NCBI GenBank assembly: GCA_937950315.1
Contig: CALFDU010000074.1
Location: forward strand, 1 to 40,685
Length of the DNA stretch: 40,685 nt
Source: an uncultured Saprospiraceae bacterium
GTDB lineage: Bacteria; Bacteroidota; Bacteroidia; Chitinophagales; Saprospiraceae
Direction of reading: 5' to 3'
The first letter of the stretch is position 1; the number at the start of each line of letters is the position of its first letter. The translations under genes and the position numbers were made by a program. The notes beneath the pieces were generated by a model. That model was not told where the DNA came from. It did no database searches and saw nothing but the letters and a program-made list of their open reading frames with translations. Positions 28,601 to 35,719 of this stretch are shown one piece after another.

Positions 28601-29916
28601 GGACTACGCCAACAGCAAATTCATGTTGTACCAATTGTACAGGAGGAGGATACATTCCTGGATTTTTGTACATGGGATCATACAACGGACACTACTATTA
28701 CTGTTCATTGGATCCAGCGACATGGACCAATGCAAATGCTTCAAGTCAATCATATGGTGGTTACTTGGCATCGATCAACAGTGCAGGAGAAAACAACTTC
28801 TTGGCCAATATTTTAACCATTCAATCTGCATGGATTGGGTTGAATGATATATCTAACCCAGGAACTTTCACATGGTCAAATGGTGATCCATTGAGTTACT
28901 CTAACTGGTACCCTCAACAACCAAACAATTATGATGGAAATCAGAATTACGTAGAGATGTTGAGTTCAGGATTGTGGAATGACCAATACAATGACAGCGT
29001 TCTTGAATACATAATGGAAATTCCAGGATGTGTGAATGTAACACAGACAGGAGGACCAAATTCAGGATCATACTTTGCCGCAGGTAGTACTACTACCATC
29101 AATTACCAAGCTTCAGATGAGTGCGGCAATATTGAATACTGTTCATTCAATGTCATTGTAAATGGGACTGAGTGTAATTCAGGAGGGTACAATTCAGATC
29201 CTGTATACATTGCAGGAGTTGGATTTGGTGATCTAAACAACACCTCTGGAAATGATGGTGGATACCAAGACTATACCAACCAATGTGCAAACATTGAAGC
29301 GGGTGGATTCTACCCGATTAGCTTGACTCCAGGTTTTGGAGGCTATAGCCAAAAGTGTTACTGGAAAGTTTGGATTGACTTCAACTTGGATGGAGATTAT
29401 ACAGATGATGGTGAATACATCGCTTACGGTGTAGGAACAGGTAATATCTCTGGAACGATTTCTATTCCATGGAACATTTGGAATGGACAAGCGACGATGA
29501 GAGTGGTTTGTAAAAGTGGAGGATATCCTACTAGTCCTTGTGAGCAATTTAGCATTGGGGAGACAGAAGACTACTGTATCAATATCCTTGGTGGAGCATT
29601 GAAGCCAGATCAAGTTGTAGAAAACAGAAGTCAAGGAAACAACAATGCCATCTCATTGCAAGAGGTAGATGTTGAATATCAGGTGAATGTCTACCCTAAC
29701 CCAGCGGTTGATTACATCAATATTGAGCATTCAGCTATTGACAAAGTGGATAAAATTGAAATTTACAATGCTACTGGAAAAGTAGTAAGAGCAGGAATTG
29801 GTGCTGAGGAGCACAGAATAGATTTAGATGGATTTGAAAACGGAATGTACATCTTGAGTACAAGATATATTGACGGAAACGTCAGTACAACCAGATTCAT
29901 AGTCCAGCAACGATAA
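22654..29916 (+). CDS. Giant HYR-repeat, C-type-lectin-like, GEVED, T9SS-secreted protein
   Basis: 2420 residues from ATG 22654, which gives the signal peptide ISLMATVFCLLQSGAIHAS; an in-frame ATG at 22600 would add 18 residues. Ten tandem units of about 170 residues follow, each a Cys-rich module (CPADY..CPG..TGYATA..RTWTATDP) plus a HYR Ig-like domain (TDNCG..GTTTVTYTATD.CGN..CSFNVTV). Two further HYR domains each carry an inserted C-type-lectin-like domain (WIGFND, QPN, FWND). Then come a GEVED domain (CYWKVWIDFNLDGDY, ending GETEDYCINI) and a type A sorting domain (VNVYPNPAVDYINIEH to the C-terminus), which directs export through the type IX system and surface attachment. Probably an adhesin; ligand unknown. 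It has its own terminator. Confidence 0.93.
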   Translation: MNFFIRRFWRISLMATVFCLLQSGAIHASDDSYQCIDANLDKEQLALMLECGTAPVITCPSIYYDCPGGQLDPIYTGYATAIAGDADCPAPVVTYTDEVVVNTACHYEVHRTWTAEYPGNSNPWLFADCTQILYLFDTSSPLIKNCPSDITIPMNGDCVGIATWNEPVYTDNCGVSAVSSDYVSGTAFPEGVTTVTYTVSDNCGNTNTCSFDVTVNGACCLEAPTVSCPADITICPGGAISYHPSVTGFATVTTAPGCPTNPILTWSDDIQSIASCPNGKIITRTWTAMDPVDPSKFTTCIQMISMIDTEQPTTISCPTSMTIHTEDPNGAVATWNDPVFEDNCGISGVNPSHLSGSLFPEGCTTVAISAFDNCGNFVNCSFEVCIVVDKCEVAPIIICPPNRTLCPGGGPEAYHPDRIGYATATAGGAFCDAPIVTWEDLIINSPVCPNGMQVKRTWTASDPENSALKNSCLQIIDIEDISLPIVDICGSDITLQASDSNGAIVTYVEPSFSDNCGIANVSSSSNNGDLFPIGITEVTYTASNNCGNTVSCSFNVVVSPPECMTAPIILCPADITTCVDADTHPNALGFATATASGTNCDAPIISWSDYIQPTAKCAGALVITRTWTAEDPNNSSLSTSCEQLITTQDHVNPILTNCPTNISVIAQNFGCEAIVNWTAPTATDNCDLASVVSTHAPGDTFSAGNTTVTYTATDACGNASTCSFTVIVTCANIPCSVAPIINCPADYSACPGASIAPNVTGYATATAGLTACDDPIVSFTDAVVNSGPCQDAKTIHRTWTATDPYDATVSTSCVQVLTLNDTTPPVVTNCPADISLLGDINCQAVATWVAPVSSDNCGAPTVSTTHPSGSTFNCGTTTVTYTFTDACGNSTSCSFNVTVTSVSFGCAVDPVINCPADYYGCVGTSSHPSTTGFGSSTPGLGSCDMPITTYADAVISSGPCAGAQVIHRTWTATDPNDATVSSSCVQVIALHDDLAPIVNSCPSNILLTGDSNCQAVATWNEPIVTDNCGIESISSTHSSGSVFGNGTTTVTYTITDNCGHVSTCSFTVTVTCAATCEAPIISCPGFFSACPGTSTDPATTGYPTVSPGSADCGTPILTYADQIQSTGPCAGATYIFRIWTATDPDNAMNFSQCVQAINLEDNAAPALSSGPSDIVLNGDANCQAVATWSAPVYTDNCGIATINSNLASGSTFGSGTTTVSYTVTDYCGNASNYNFNVTVNCTIADCLAAPILNCPADWNSCPGSASHPSTTGFASATPGSADCDTPIVTYSDQVVSTGPCNGATLIYRTWTATDPSNNTNKTSCVQTISLADTTAPTVVSCPDNIAVLAGASCSAPVTWVEPIATDNCGIASISSNYASGSEFATGTSTVVYTITDNCGNVTNCSFNVTISCSNQGCSLPPVINCPADYSACVGSGINPSTTGYATATAGLASCDAPVVTFFDTVISTGPCAGAQVISRKWIATDPNNSSVFTSCTQTISVGDSQAPTFVYCPEDMTIDGGPWCDGIATWSAVTATDNCSLPTITSTHTSGELLDEGVTTVTYTATDDCGNTAQCSFNITVECNNVCDQAPMINCPANVSLCPGSSYTPSQTGYATATSGPNCGTPTITYNDIIASNGTCGDKVIHRVWTATEPLALNLSSSCTQIITLADNFAPGIWDCPADLTVAAGQPAYWIEPIADDNCSLSSFVSTHASGTVFSAGTTTVSYTATDVCGNISTCAFNVTTTGPAGNLTCPNDIVKSCGANGGAYVNWTPPTFSGTCNSGCSSGNYIPGFIYMGSFGGSQYYCSINPATWPQAEAASIANGGHLASINNAEENAFLANVLINQTAWIGFNDKDNEGIFTWSNGDPVTYTNWFTAQPNDYNYNQDYVGLMPDGFWNDEYNYSSLEYIMEISCDPVTQTGGKAPGSFFEVGTHTISYAVDAACGGATCSFTVTVEPSLTLECPNDIVISAADGESGAHVNWTTPTANSCCTNCTGGGYIPGFLYMGSYNGHYYYCSLDPATWTNANASSQSYGGYLASINSAGENNFLANILTIQSAWIGLNDISNPGTFTWSNGDPLSYSNWYPQQPNNYDGNQNYVEMLSSGLWNDQYNDSVLEYIMEIPGCVNVTQTGGPNSGSYFAAGSTTTINYQASDECGNIEYCSFNVIVNGTECNSGGYNSDPVYIAGVGFGDLNNTSGNDGGYQDYTNQCANIEAGGFYPISLTPGFGGYSQKCYWKVWIDFNLDGDYTDDGEYIAYGVGTGNISGTISIPWNIWNGQATMRVVCKSGGYPTSPCEQFSIGETEDYCINILGGALKPDQVVENRSQGNNNAISLQEVDVEYQVNVYPNPAVDYINIEHSAIDKVDKIEIYNATGKVVRAGIGAEEHRIDLDGFENGMYILSTRYIDGNVSTTRFIVQQR
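22813..27906 (+). repeat. Ten tandem coding repeats of about 0.5 kb
   Basis: Unit starts at 22813, 23320, 23833, 24349, 24865, 25378, 25885, 26398, 26911 and 27421. Lengths are 507, 513, 516, 516, 513, 507, 513, 513, 510 and 486 bases, always a multiple of three. Each begins with (A/D/P)P-hydrophobic-x-CP and holds one Cys-rich module and one HYR domain. Units 5-9 look closest to each other; units 1-3 and 10 are more divergent. The array is protein repeats, not a mobile element. Confidence 0.9.
27907..29166 (+). repeat. Two tandem HYR units with inserted lectin-like domains
   Basis: Units at 27907-28530 (624 bases) and 28531-29166 (636 bases). In each, the first HYR strand (CPNDIV..VNWT.PT) is followed by a C-type-lectin-like domain (about 28018-28398 and 28651-29026). 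The HYR then resumes (TQTGG..GSxF..AG/VGT..ISY/INY). Both lectin-like domains share YIPGF(I/L)YMGS, CS(I/L)(N/D)PATW, WIG(F/L)ND, TWSNGDP and QPN. Confidence 0.85.
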
Positions 29917-29938
29917 AACCTATCCCTTATTTAATCTT

Positions 29939-29978
29939 AAGTCGCCTCAACAAAGTTTGGGGCGGCTTATTTTTTTTT
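29939..29978 (+). terminator. Strong terminator of the giant gene
   Basis: AAGTCGCCTC.. pairs with ..GGGGCGGCTT in a 12-bp stem (with G-U pairs) and a short loop, followed by AT and a run of eight T. It lies 22 bases after the stop codon. Confidence 0.85.
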
Positions 29979-29992
29979 ATAGATACAAAGAA

Positions 29993-30529
29993 TTAAAAAC
30001 GAAGAAATGCCTCAATTTGATCAGTAATGGGAGGATCAATTTTATCTGTAACCAATTCTCCGTTTTCAATAAATCCTTCAATACTGGATAAGGGCAATTT
30101 TTGAGGGAGTACAATGGCTCCTAAATAATTTAGAAATCCAGTTGTTGCTTCCAAGCCCCTTAGGTTTCCTGCGCGTCCTGCAGATACTCCAGTCAGGCTT
30201 ACTTTTTTACCTTGAAAATTTTCTTTGTATTTCCTGGCACACAAACTATCCACAAATAATTTGAAAATCCCTGGAATTCCGCCATTGTATTCTGGTACCA
30301 AAACCATGATTTTATCTGACCCAAGAATATAGTTTTCTTGAATTTCAATCATTTCTTTGCTCATACCTTCTTCTTGATACATATTAGCATGCATCATATT
30401 GAGTGGTAATTCAGTCAGTTTAAGAATTTTAAAGTCGATGCCTTTTTCTTTTAAAATTGCACCATATCTCTCTGCTACCAGGGCTGTTCGACTATTTGGT
30501 CTATTCGTACCTGAAATTATTGTTATCAT
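29993..30529 (-). CDS. NADPH-dependent FMN reductase family protein
   Basis: 178 residues, flavodoxin-like fold. The FMN phosphate loop is GTNRPNSRTA near the N-terminus, and the flavin-contacting loop is VPEYNGGIPGIFKLFVDSL, followed by GVSAGRAGNLRG. Such enzymes reduce flavins, quinones or azo compounds with NAD(P)H in the cytoplasm; the physiological substrate is not readable. Single gene, convergent with the giant gene and divergent from the MBL-fold hydrolase. Confidence 0.9.
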   Translation of the reverse strand: MITIISGTNRPNSRTALVAERYGAILKEKGIDFKILKLTELPLNMMHANMYQEEGMSKEMIEIQENYILGSDKIMVLVPEYNGGIPGIFKLFVDSLCARKYKENFQGKKVSLTGVSAGRAGNLRGLEATTGFLNYLGAIVLPQKLPLSSIEGFIENGELVTDKIDPPITDQIEAFLRF

Positions 30530-30561
30530 ATTACGAGTTTATAAAAGAGTAACACATTTAC

Positions 30562-30589
30562 TTGAGAATCGTTTTATCGGTTATTTTTG
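30562..30589 (+). promoter_or_regulatory. Promoter of the MBL hydrolase-parA-parB operon
   Basis: TTG at 30562-30564, a 17-base spacer, then TATTTTTG at 30582-30589. This fits the Bacteroidota pattern TTG-N17-23-TAnnTTTG completely. The ATG at 30605 follows 15 bases later. Confidence 0.65.
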
Positions 30590-30604
30590 TAATAAATTTA
30601 TTCC

Positions 30605-31285
30605 ATGAAAGTACAATTTTTAGGTCACGGCTCTTTTTTGATAGAAATAAATGGAACCAATATCTTGATTGACCCATTTATAAGTGGCAATCCAAGCAAT
30701 AAATCTATAAAAATCACGGATTTAGAAGCTGATTACATTCTTATCACCCATGGTCATGGAGACCATGTTGCAGATGTTGAGGCCATTGGAATTAGAACAA
30801 AGGCTAAAATTATTAGTAATTTTGAGGTTGTTAACTGGTTTGAGAAGAAAGGTCTTTCGGGACATGCGATGAATCATGGAGGAAAGTATCAGTTTGATTT
30901 TGGAACGGTTAAGTATGTTTCGGCCATTCATTCTAGTAGTATGCCTGATGGAACCTATGGAGGAAACCCAGGTGGATTTGTCATCTGGTCAGAATCTAAA
31001 TGCATTTATATAGCAGGAGATACAGCATTGACCATGGACATGAAGCTTATCCCGATGTTATGTCCTACATTAGATGCGGTCATATTGCCGGTCGGAGACA
31101 ACTTCACAATGGGATATGAAGAAGCGATGATAGCATCTGATTTTGTTGAATGTAATGAAGTGATAGCTTGTCATTATGACACCATGGATGTTATTAAAGT
31201 CGACAAAGACCATATCACCAAAGAATTTACAGCAAAGGGAAAAAATATTACGTTCTTAAACATAGGACAAACTAAAACTATTTAA
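30605..31285 (+). CDS. UPF0173-type metal-dependent hydrolase (MBL fold)
   Basis: 226 residues, normal for the family. Starts MKVQFLGHGSFLI, then ILIDPFISGNP, and the metallo-beta-lactamase metal motif THGHGDH (H49, H51, D53, H54). A later IAGDTAL supplies the bridging aspartate, and ACHYDTM near the end supplies the last histidine. Substrate unknown in this family. Its stop codon overlaps the parA start as TAATG, so it is coupled to the partition genes, a link worth noting but functionally unexplained. Confidence 0.92.
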   Translation: MKVQFLGHGSFLIEINGTNILIDPFISGNPSNKSIKITDLEADYILITHGHGDHVADVEAIGIRTKAKIISNFEVVNWFEKKGLSGHAMNHGGKYQFDFGTVKYVSAIHSSSMPDGTYGGNPGGFVIWSESKCIYIAGDTALTMDMKLIPMLCPTLDAVILPVGDNFTMGYEEAMIASDFVECNEVIACHYDTMDVIKVDKDHITKEFTAKGKNITFLNIGQTKTI

Positions 31286-32064
31286 TGGGTAAAATAATAG
31301 CAGTAGCGAATCAAAAAGGAGGAGTTGGAAAAACTACGACTGTCATCAACCTGGCAGCCAGTATTGCTATATTAAATAATAAAGTATTGATTGTGGATGC
31401 AGATCCTCAAGCCAATGCATCTTCAGGATTAGGATTCAAGGACAACCAAGAGGTGCATAGTTTATACGATTGCATGATGGGAGACGCCGAAGCTACACAA
31501 GCAATTCTTAAAACGGAAGTAGAAAATCTAGACATATTACCCTCTTCTATCGACCTGGTAGGAGCAGAAATAGAATTGATAGACAAACCCAAAAGAGAGT
31601 TTATCATGAAAAAAGTTTTGGCCAAAGTTCAAGATCAATATGACTATATTTTTATTGATTGTCAACCTTCATTGGGTATCATTACCGTCAATGCGCTCAC
31701 AGCAGCTGATTCAGTCTTGATCCCAATTCAATGTGAAATATATTCTATTGAAGGATTGAGTAAATTAAAGAACACCATCAACATGGTTGCAGAAGCATTG
31801 AATCCAAAGCTCGTGGTCGAGGGAATTGTCTTCTCAATGTTTGATAAAAGATTAAGATTGGCCAATATGGTAATCAACGAACTGAGAGCGTCTCTTTCTG
31901 ACAATATTTTTGATACCGTCATTCACAGAAACTCAAAAGTCGGAGAAGCACCAAGTGTAGGACAGCCTGTGATCTTGTATGACGTTGCCTGCAAAGGTTC
32001 GAAGAATTTTCTGAACCTTGCCAATGAATTTATTATGTACAACAATGCACAAGCTGCGGTTTAA
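31285..32064 (+). CDS. parA: Chromosome-partitioning ATPase ParA (Soj)
   Basis: 259 residues; a short ParA without N-terminal DNA-binding domain, the chromosomal Soj type. Deviant Walker A KGGVGKTTT (K11 to T19), Walker A' DADPQANASSGLG, and Walker B YIFIDCQPSLG. It forms ATP-dependent dimers on the nucleoid and moves ParB-parS complexes. Translationally coupled to the upstream hydrolase; parB begins two bases after its stop. Confidence 0.96.
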   Translation: MGKIIAVANQKGGVGKTTTVINLAASIAILNNKVLIVDADPQANASSGLGFKDNQEVHSLYDCMMGDAEATQAILKTEVENLDILPSSIDLVGAEIELIDKPKREFIMKKVLAKVQDQYDYIFIDCQPSLGIITVNALTAADSVLIPIQCEIYSIEGLSKLKNTINMVAEALNPKLVVEGIVFSMFDKRLRLANMVINELRASLSDNIFDTVIHRNSKVGEAPSVGQPVILYDVACKGSKNFLNLANEFIMYNNAQAAV

Positions 32065-32066
32065 TT

Positions 32067-32969
32067 ATGGGAAAAAAGAAAGATAAAATAGGACTCGGTT
32101 TAAGAGCTTTGATTTCTAATATTGATGACAAAGAAGTCACAGTAGAAACTAAGAAGAAAGCCGAAAAAGAATTATCGAAAGCAACCGCTGAGATTTCAAT
32201 TTCTAAAATTGAAGCCAATCCATTTCAACCTAGAACTGAATTTGACAAACAAGAACTTCAAGAATTATCTGAGTCCATTGAAACCCATGGGGTGATCCAA
32301 CCCATTACGGTACGTGCCATTGGCGGTGACAAGTATCAGATTATTTCCGGTGAACGAAGATGGCGTGCCTCTAAAAAAGCAGGCCTAAAGACCATTCCAG
32401 CTTATGTCAGAGTTACCGACGATCAAGGATTGTTGGAAATGGCCATCGTTGAGAATATCCAGCGATCAGACCTAAACTCAATGGAAGTGGCGATCTCTTT
32501 CCAAAGATTGATTGATGAATGTAACATCAGTCATGAAGAAATGGCCTCAAGAGTAAATAAAAATAGAAGTACTGTCACCAACTACCTAAGACTACTAAAG
32601 TTACCGCCGAGAATACAGAAATCACTCAAAAATGATGAAATATCTATGGGCCACGCAAGAGCATTGATTGGAGTTGAACCAAAAGAGAACCAATTGGATG
32701 TTTTCAAGAGGGTCATCAAAAGTGGCTTGTCGGTAAGAGCTACAGAGGAACTCATTAAGTCATTTAAAGCCAGCCCATCAGGCAAAGGCAAAAAAGCAGG
32801 AAGACCTTCTGCGATTGACATCGAATTGAAAAAAATTAAATCAAGACTAGAGGATTACTATGAAACCAAAGTCGACATAAAACGCAACGCCAAAGGCAAA
32901 GGTAGTTTTATTCTTCACTTTGGAAACGACGGTCAGTTTAACGAATTGTTGGACTTATTGGAAGACTAG
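32067..32969 (+). CDS. parB: Chromosome-partitioning protein ParB (Spo0J)
   Basis: 300 residues. N-terminal ParA-interacting stretch (KIGLGLRALISN), then the ParB/Srx CTP-binding domain with NPFQPRTEFD and the GERRWRAS motif (95-102). A helix-turn-helix follows (about 155-180, HEEMASRVNKNRSTVTNYLR), then a basic linker and a C-terminal dimerisation domain. It binds parS and slides as a CTP clamp. No canonical parS (TGTTTCACGTGAAACA-like) was seen in this window, although such sites are usually near. Its end is 9 bases from a convergent gene. Confidence 0.96.
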   Translation: MGKKKDKIGLGLRALISNIDDKEVTVETKKKAEKELSKATAEISISKIEANPFQPRTEFDKQELQELSESIETHGVIQPITVRAIGGDKYQIISGERRWRASKKAGLKTIPAYVRVTDDQGLLEMAIVENIQRSDLNSMEVAISFQRLIDECNISHEEMASRVNKNRSTVTNYLRLLKLPPRIQKSLKNDEISMGHARALIGVEPKENQLDVFKRVIKSGLSVRATEELIKSFKASPSGKGKKAGRPSAIDIELKKIKSRLEDYYETKVDIKRNAKGKGSFILHFGNDGQFNELLDLLED

Positions 32970-32978
32970 AAAGTGTGA

Positions 32979-33866
32979 TTAGCTAAATGCTTTTGATACA
33001 TGACTTTCTTTGGTCTCCTTGTTGTAAGTATAGAATCCTTCCCCATTCTTTCTTCCTAATTTCCCAGCTGTTACCATCTGTGACAACAATGGACAAGGTG
33101 CATATTTAGGATTATTGAAACCATTGTACAATACTTTCATAATCGCATGACATACATCCAGTCCGATAAAGTCTGCCAATTGCAATGGACCCATAGGATG
33201 TGCCATTCCTAATTTCATAACCGTATCTATTTCTTCAACACCAGCAACTCCTTCATACAAACTATAAATAGCTTCATTGATCATCGGCATCAAAATTCTG
33301 TTGGCCACAAATCCAGGATAGTCATTCACTTCAACAGGCACTTTAGAAAGTCCTTTTGAAATTTCCATGATTTGGTTGGTCACTTCATCTGAAGTATTAT
33401 ACCCTCTTATTACCTCTACCAACTTCATAACCGGCACAGGATTCATAAAGTGCATTCCAATTACTTTATCCGGGCGTGAAGTAACAGCTCCAATTTTTGT
33501 AATTGAGATAGAAGAAGTGTTACTGGCAAGTATGCATCCTTCAGGTGCATGTTCATCTATTTGTTGAAAGATCTTCAACTTGATTTCTTCATTTTCTGTA
33601 GCAGCCTCTACAACCAATTCAGCATCTTTAACGGCATCCGCCAAAACGGTAGTCGTACGTATATTTTCTATTGTTTTTTCTTTGTCGTCGTTGGAGATTT
33701 TTTCTTTGGCAACCATTCTCCACAAGTTCTTATCGATCGTCTCAATGGCTTTCTCCAGTGCATCTTCAGAAATATCGGCAAGGGTTACATCGTATCCATT
33801 CATTGCAAAAACATGCGCAATTCCATTACCCATTGTCCCTGCTCCTATTACTGTGATATTTTTCAT
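32979..33866 (-). CDS. 3-Hydroxyacyl/3-hydroxybutyryl-CoA dehydrogenase
   Basis: 295 residues, the short stand-alone type. NAD-binding loop GAGTMGNGIAHVFA, then ASNTSSISITKI and the catalytic His139 in GMHFMNPVPVMKLVE, and a C-terminal helical dimerisation domain with DYPGFVANRILMPMINEA. It oxidises (S)-3-hydroxyacyl-CoA to 3-ketoacyl-CoA, or the reverse, in fatty-acid or butyrate-type metabolism. Acts alone here; no other beta-oxidation genes nearby. Confidence 0.94.
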   Translation of the reverse strand: MKNITVIGAGTMGNGIAHVFAMNGYDVTLADISEDALEKAIETIDKNLWRMVAKEKISNDDKEKTIENIRTTTVLADAVKDAELVVEAATENEEIKLKIFQQIDEHAPEGCILASNTSSISITKIGAVTSRPDKVIGMHFMNPVPVMKLVEVIRGYNTSDEVTNQIMEISKGLSKVPVEVNDYPGFVANRILMPMINEAIYSLYEGVAGVEEIDTVMKLGMAHPMGPLQLADFIGLDVCHAIMKVLYNGFNNPKYAPCPLLSQMVTAGKLGRKNGEGFYTYNKETKESHVSKAFS

Positions 33867-33925
33867 TAAATTCGTATAAGATTATTAGTTAATATGTCAG
33901 TCGTATAGATTATACTAAAACTCCT

Positions 33926-33933
33926 CAAAAGTA
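33926..33933 (-). promoter_or_regulatory. Candidate -7 element for the hydroxyacyl-CoA dehydrogenase
   Basis: The minus strand reads TACTTTTG, an exact TAnnTTTG match, 60 bases upstream of the ATG at 33866. No convincing -33 TTG. It sits just before the TTG start of the divergent gene. Confidence 0.4.
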
Positions 33934-33941
33934 AATTATTC

Positions 33942-34880
33942 TTGAAGATTCTTGCTTTATTATTCGCTGTTATTTTTGTTTGTGCTCAAGGCAAATGTCA
34001 AGCACCTGATGCAGAAATGGACAGTTTGCTGTGGCAAGAAATCTCTGCTTTGGTGTACTTAGATTCCGTGACCATCAGTCCAATCGATATTGATATAGAT
34101 GTCGACTCTTTTGTAATGATCATGCTCCAAGATGAATCTTTTTATGATGCCTTCATCAATCTGAGGCTTTATGGACACAAAATGAAGCATGACATCCATT
34201 TCAAAAACAAAAAAGGAGCAGAAATAGACCACTACATGGGCATTCATAGGCAAGAAATGGATGATTTATGTCGAGTTATGCAGATTGAGTCCAGTGATCA
34301 CAGCAATGGATATTTCAATAGAAAAGGAGAATACGAATACATAACCTCAAAGATCATTGATAGGGTCTTCTATACGCATGGAATGCCCTGTGCAGATACC
34401 AATAGAGTCAAAGTCGTGCCCGATAGTAAGTTTGAACAGAATATAGATAATCTTAAAACCGTCATTTTTAAACCAGGTAGAGATGTTGAAGTACCTCTAA
34501 TTGGGGACAAAATGTCAATTTTTTCAAAAAAGATGAGAAAATACTATGACTATACTGTCGATCATATTCCATATAATGATAACTTTAGCTATATCTTTGA
34601 AGTGGAGATAAAACCTGAGTACAAAAACAACAACAACAAAACTGTAATCAGGAAAATGACCACATACTTTGATGAAGAAAATTTCAAAGTACAGGCAAGA
34701 GAATATTATTTACGCTATAAAACGGGAATTTATTCTTTTGATATCAAGATCGATGTTTCCTTAACCAAATGGAATAATATTTACCTTCCTAATGAAGTCG
34801 TTTACGATGGATATTGGAAGATTATTGGCCGAAAGGCCGAGAGATGTAATTTTAATTTCATTTTAAGTGAATACAATTAA
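33942..34880 (+). CDS. Secreted protein of unknown function
   Basis: 312 residues translated from a TTG codon at 33942, which gives a good signal peptide (ILALLFAVIFVCAQGKCQA). An in-frame stop at 33906 leaves no ATG upstream. The mature protein is acidic at first (SPIDIDIDVDSFVMIM), then mixed alpha/beta, with a C-terminal half of regular strands (YIFEVEIKPEY, KMTTYFDEENFKVQAREY, GIYSFDIKIDVSL, WNNIYLPNEVVYDGYW). This resembles outer-membrane-associated proteins that follow a lipoprotein-localisation or antiparallel beta-sheet pattern. No family named with confidence. The GlcNAc-kinase-like gene begins 5 bases after its stop. Confidence 0.78.
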   Translation: MKILALLFAVIFVCAQGKCQAPDAEMDSLLWQEISALVYLDSVTISPIDIDIDVDSFVMIMLQDESFYDAFINLRLYGHKMKHDIHFKNKKGAEIDHYMGIHRQEMDDLCRVMQIESSDHSNGYFNRKGEYEYITSKIIDRVFYTHGMPCADTNRVKVVPDSKFEQNIDNLKTVIFKPGRDVEVPLIGDKMSIFSKKMRKYYDYTVDHIPYNDNFSYIFEVEIKPEYKNNNNKTVIRKMTTYFDEENFKVQAREYYLRYKTGIYSFDIKIDVSLTKWNNIYLPNEVVYDGYWKIIGRKAERCNFNFILSEYN

Positions 34881-34885
34881 ATAAG

Positions 34886-35719
34886 TTGATAGCAATAATT
34901 GATAGTGGTTCTTCGGTAAGTAAATGGGCAATCTGTGATTCCTCCTATAAGTTGGTTAATAGCTTCAACTTAAAAGGAATCAATCCAACTTCTAATCCTC
35001 AAAGCATAAAATACTTTGAAGGCATTCCTGGCGAATTCAAGCAAACAATTGAAGAGTTATATTTTTACGGCTCTGGTGTCAGTACTCCTGAATCCATAAA
35101 GACAATTAAAGAATCCCTTAACCAACATTTGCCTAAGCTAAAAACATTAGAAGTTCAAAATGATCTTCTTGCTGCATGTAGAGCTGTCTCTCACAACACA
35201 GAGTCATATGTTGTCATCTTAGGGACCGGCACCAATGCATGTTATTTTGATGGCACCAATATTGGCAAAAAACTACCAAGTCTAGGTTATCTTTTTGACG
35301 ATTATGGCTCAGGATATCACATTGGAAGAGAAGTCATTAAACGATATTTTTACAACAACATAAGTCCCGCTGATAAAGAACTTTTTGAAAGCTTGTATAG
35401 CAACAATAGAGATCAGATCATCAATCCACTTTATCAAAGCACAAAGCCAAATTCTATCATTGCAGGTTACACCAAAATGCTCTCACAATCTAGCCCTGAA
35501 TTTAGAGCGGAAGTTTGTAAGCATACGTTTGATAGATTCTTCAAAAATAAAATCAAACCGATTGCGGACAATAAAGAGTTAGAAATTAACTTTATTGGAT
35601 CCATCGCTTATCACTTTAAACATGAATTAGAAAAGTCATGTGTTAGCAATGGATTCAAGCTAGGAAATGTTATAAAAACTCCATTAGATCAAATCGTAAA
35701 ATATCATCAAAATAGATGA
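34886..35719 (+). CDS. N-acetylglucosamine kinase-like (BadF/BadG ATPase family) protein
   Basis: 277 residues of the ASKHA fold. Starts at TTG 34886 (MIAIIDSGSSVSKWAI, phosphate-1 motif with D6). The catalytic-type Asp is D93 in VQNDLLAACRA. Phosphate-2 is ILGTGTNACYFDG (from residue 111), followed by PSLGYLFDDYGSGYHIGREV, which is typical of N-acetylglucosamine kinases and BadF-type ATPases. It probably phosphorylates an amino sugar released from cell-wall turnover or chitin. Its stop overlaps the pfkA start (ATGA), linking sugar phosphorylation to glycolysis. Confidence 0.88.
   Translation: MIAIIDSGSSVSKWAICDSSYKLVNSFNLKGINPTSNPQSIKYFEGIPGEFKQTIEELYFYGSGVSTPESIKTIKESLNQHLPKLKTLEVQNDLLAACRAVSHNTESYVVILGTGTNACYFDGTNIGKKLPSLGYLFDDYGSGYHIGREVIKRYFYNNISPADKELFESLYSNNRDQIINPLYQSTKPNSIIAGYTKMLSQSSPEFRAEVCKHTFDRFFKNKIKPIADNKELEINFIGSIAYHFKHELEKSCVSNGFKLGNVIKTPLDQIVKYHQNR

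Noticed and set aside
22786-29634. Many minus-strand and out-of-frame open frames inside the giant gene
   Set aside because: They recur with the repeats, lack start context and family resemblance, and are by-products of the Cys/Thr-rich coding repeats.
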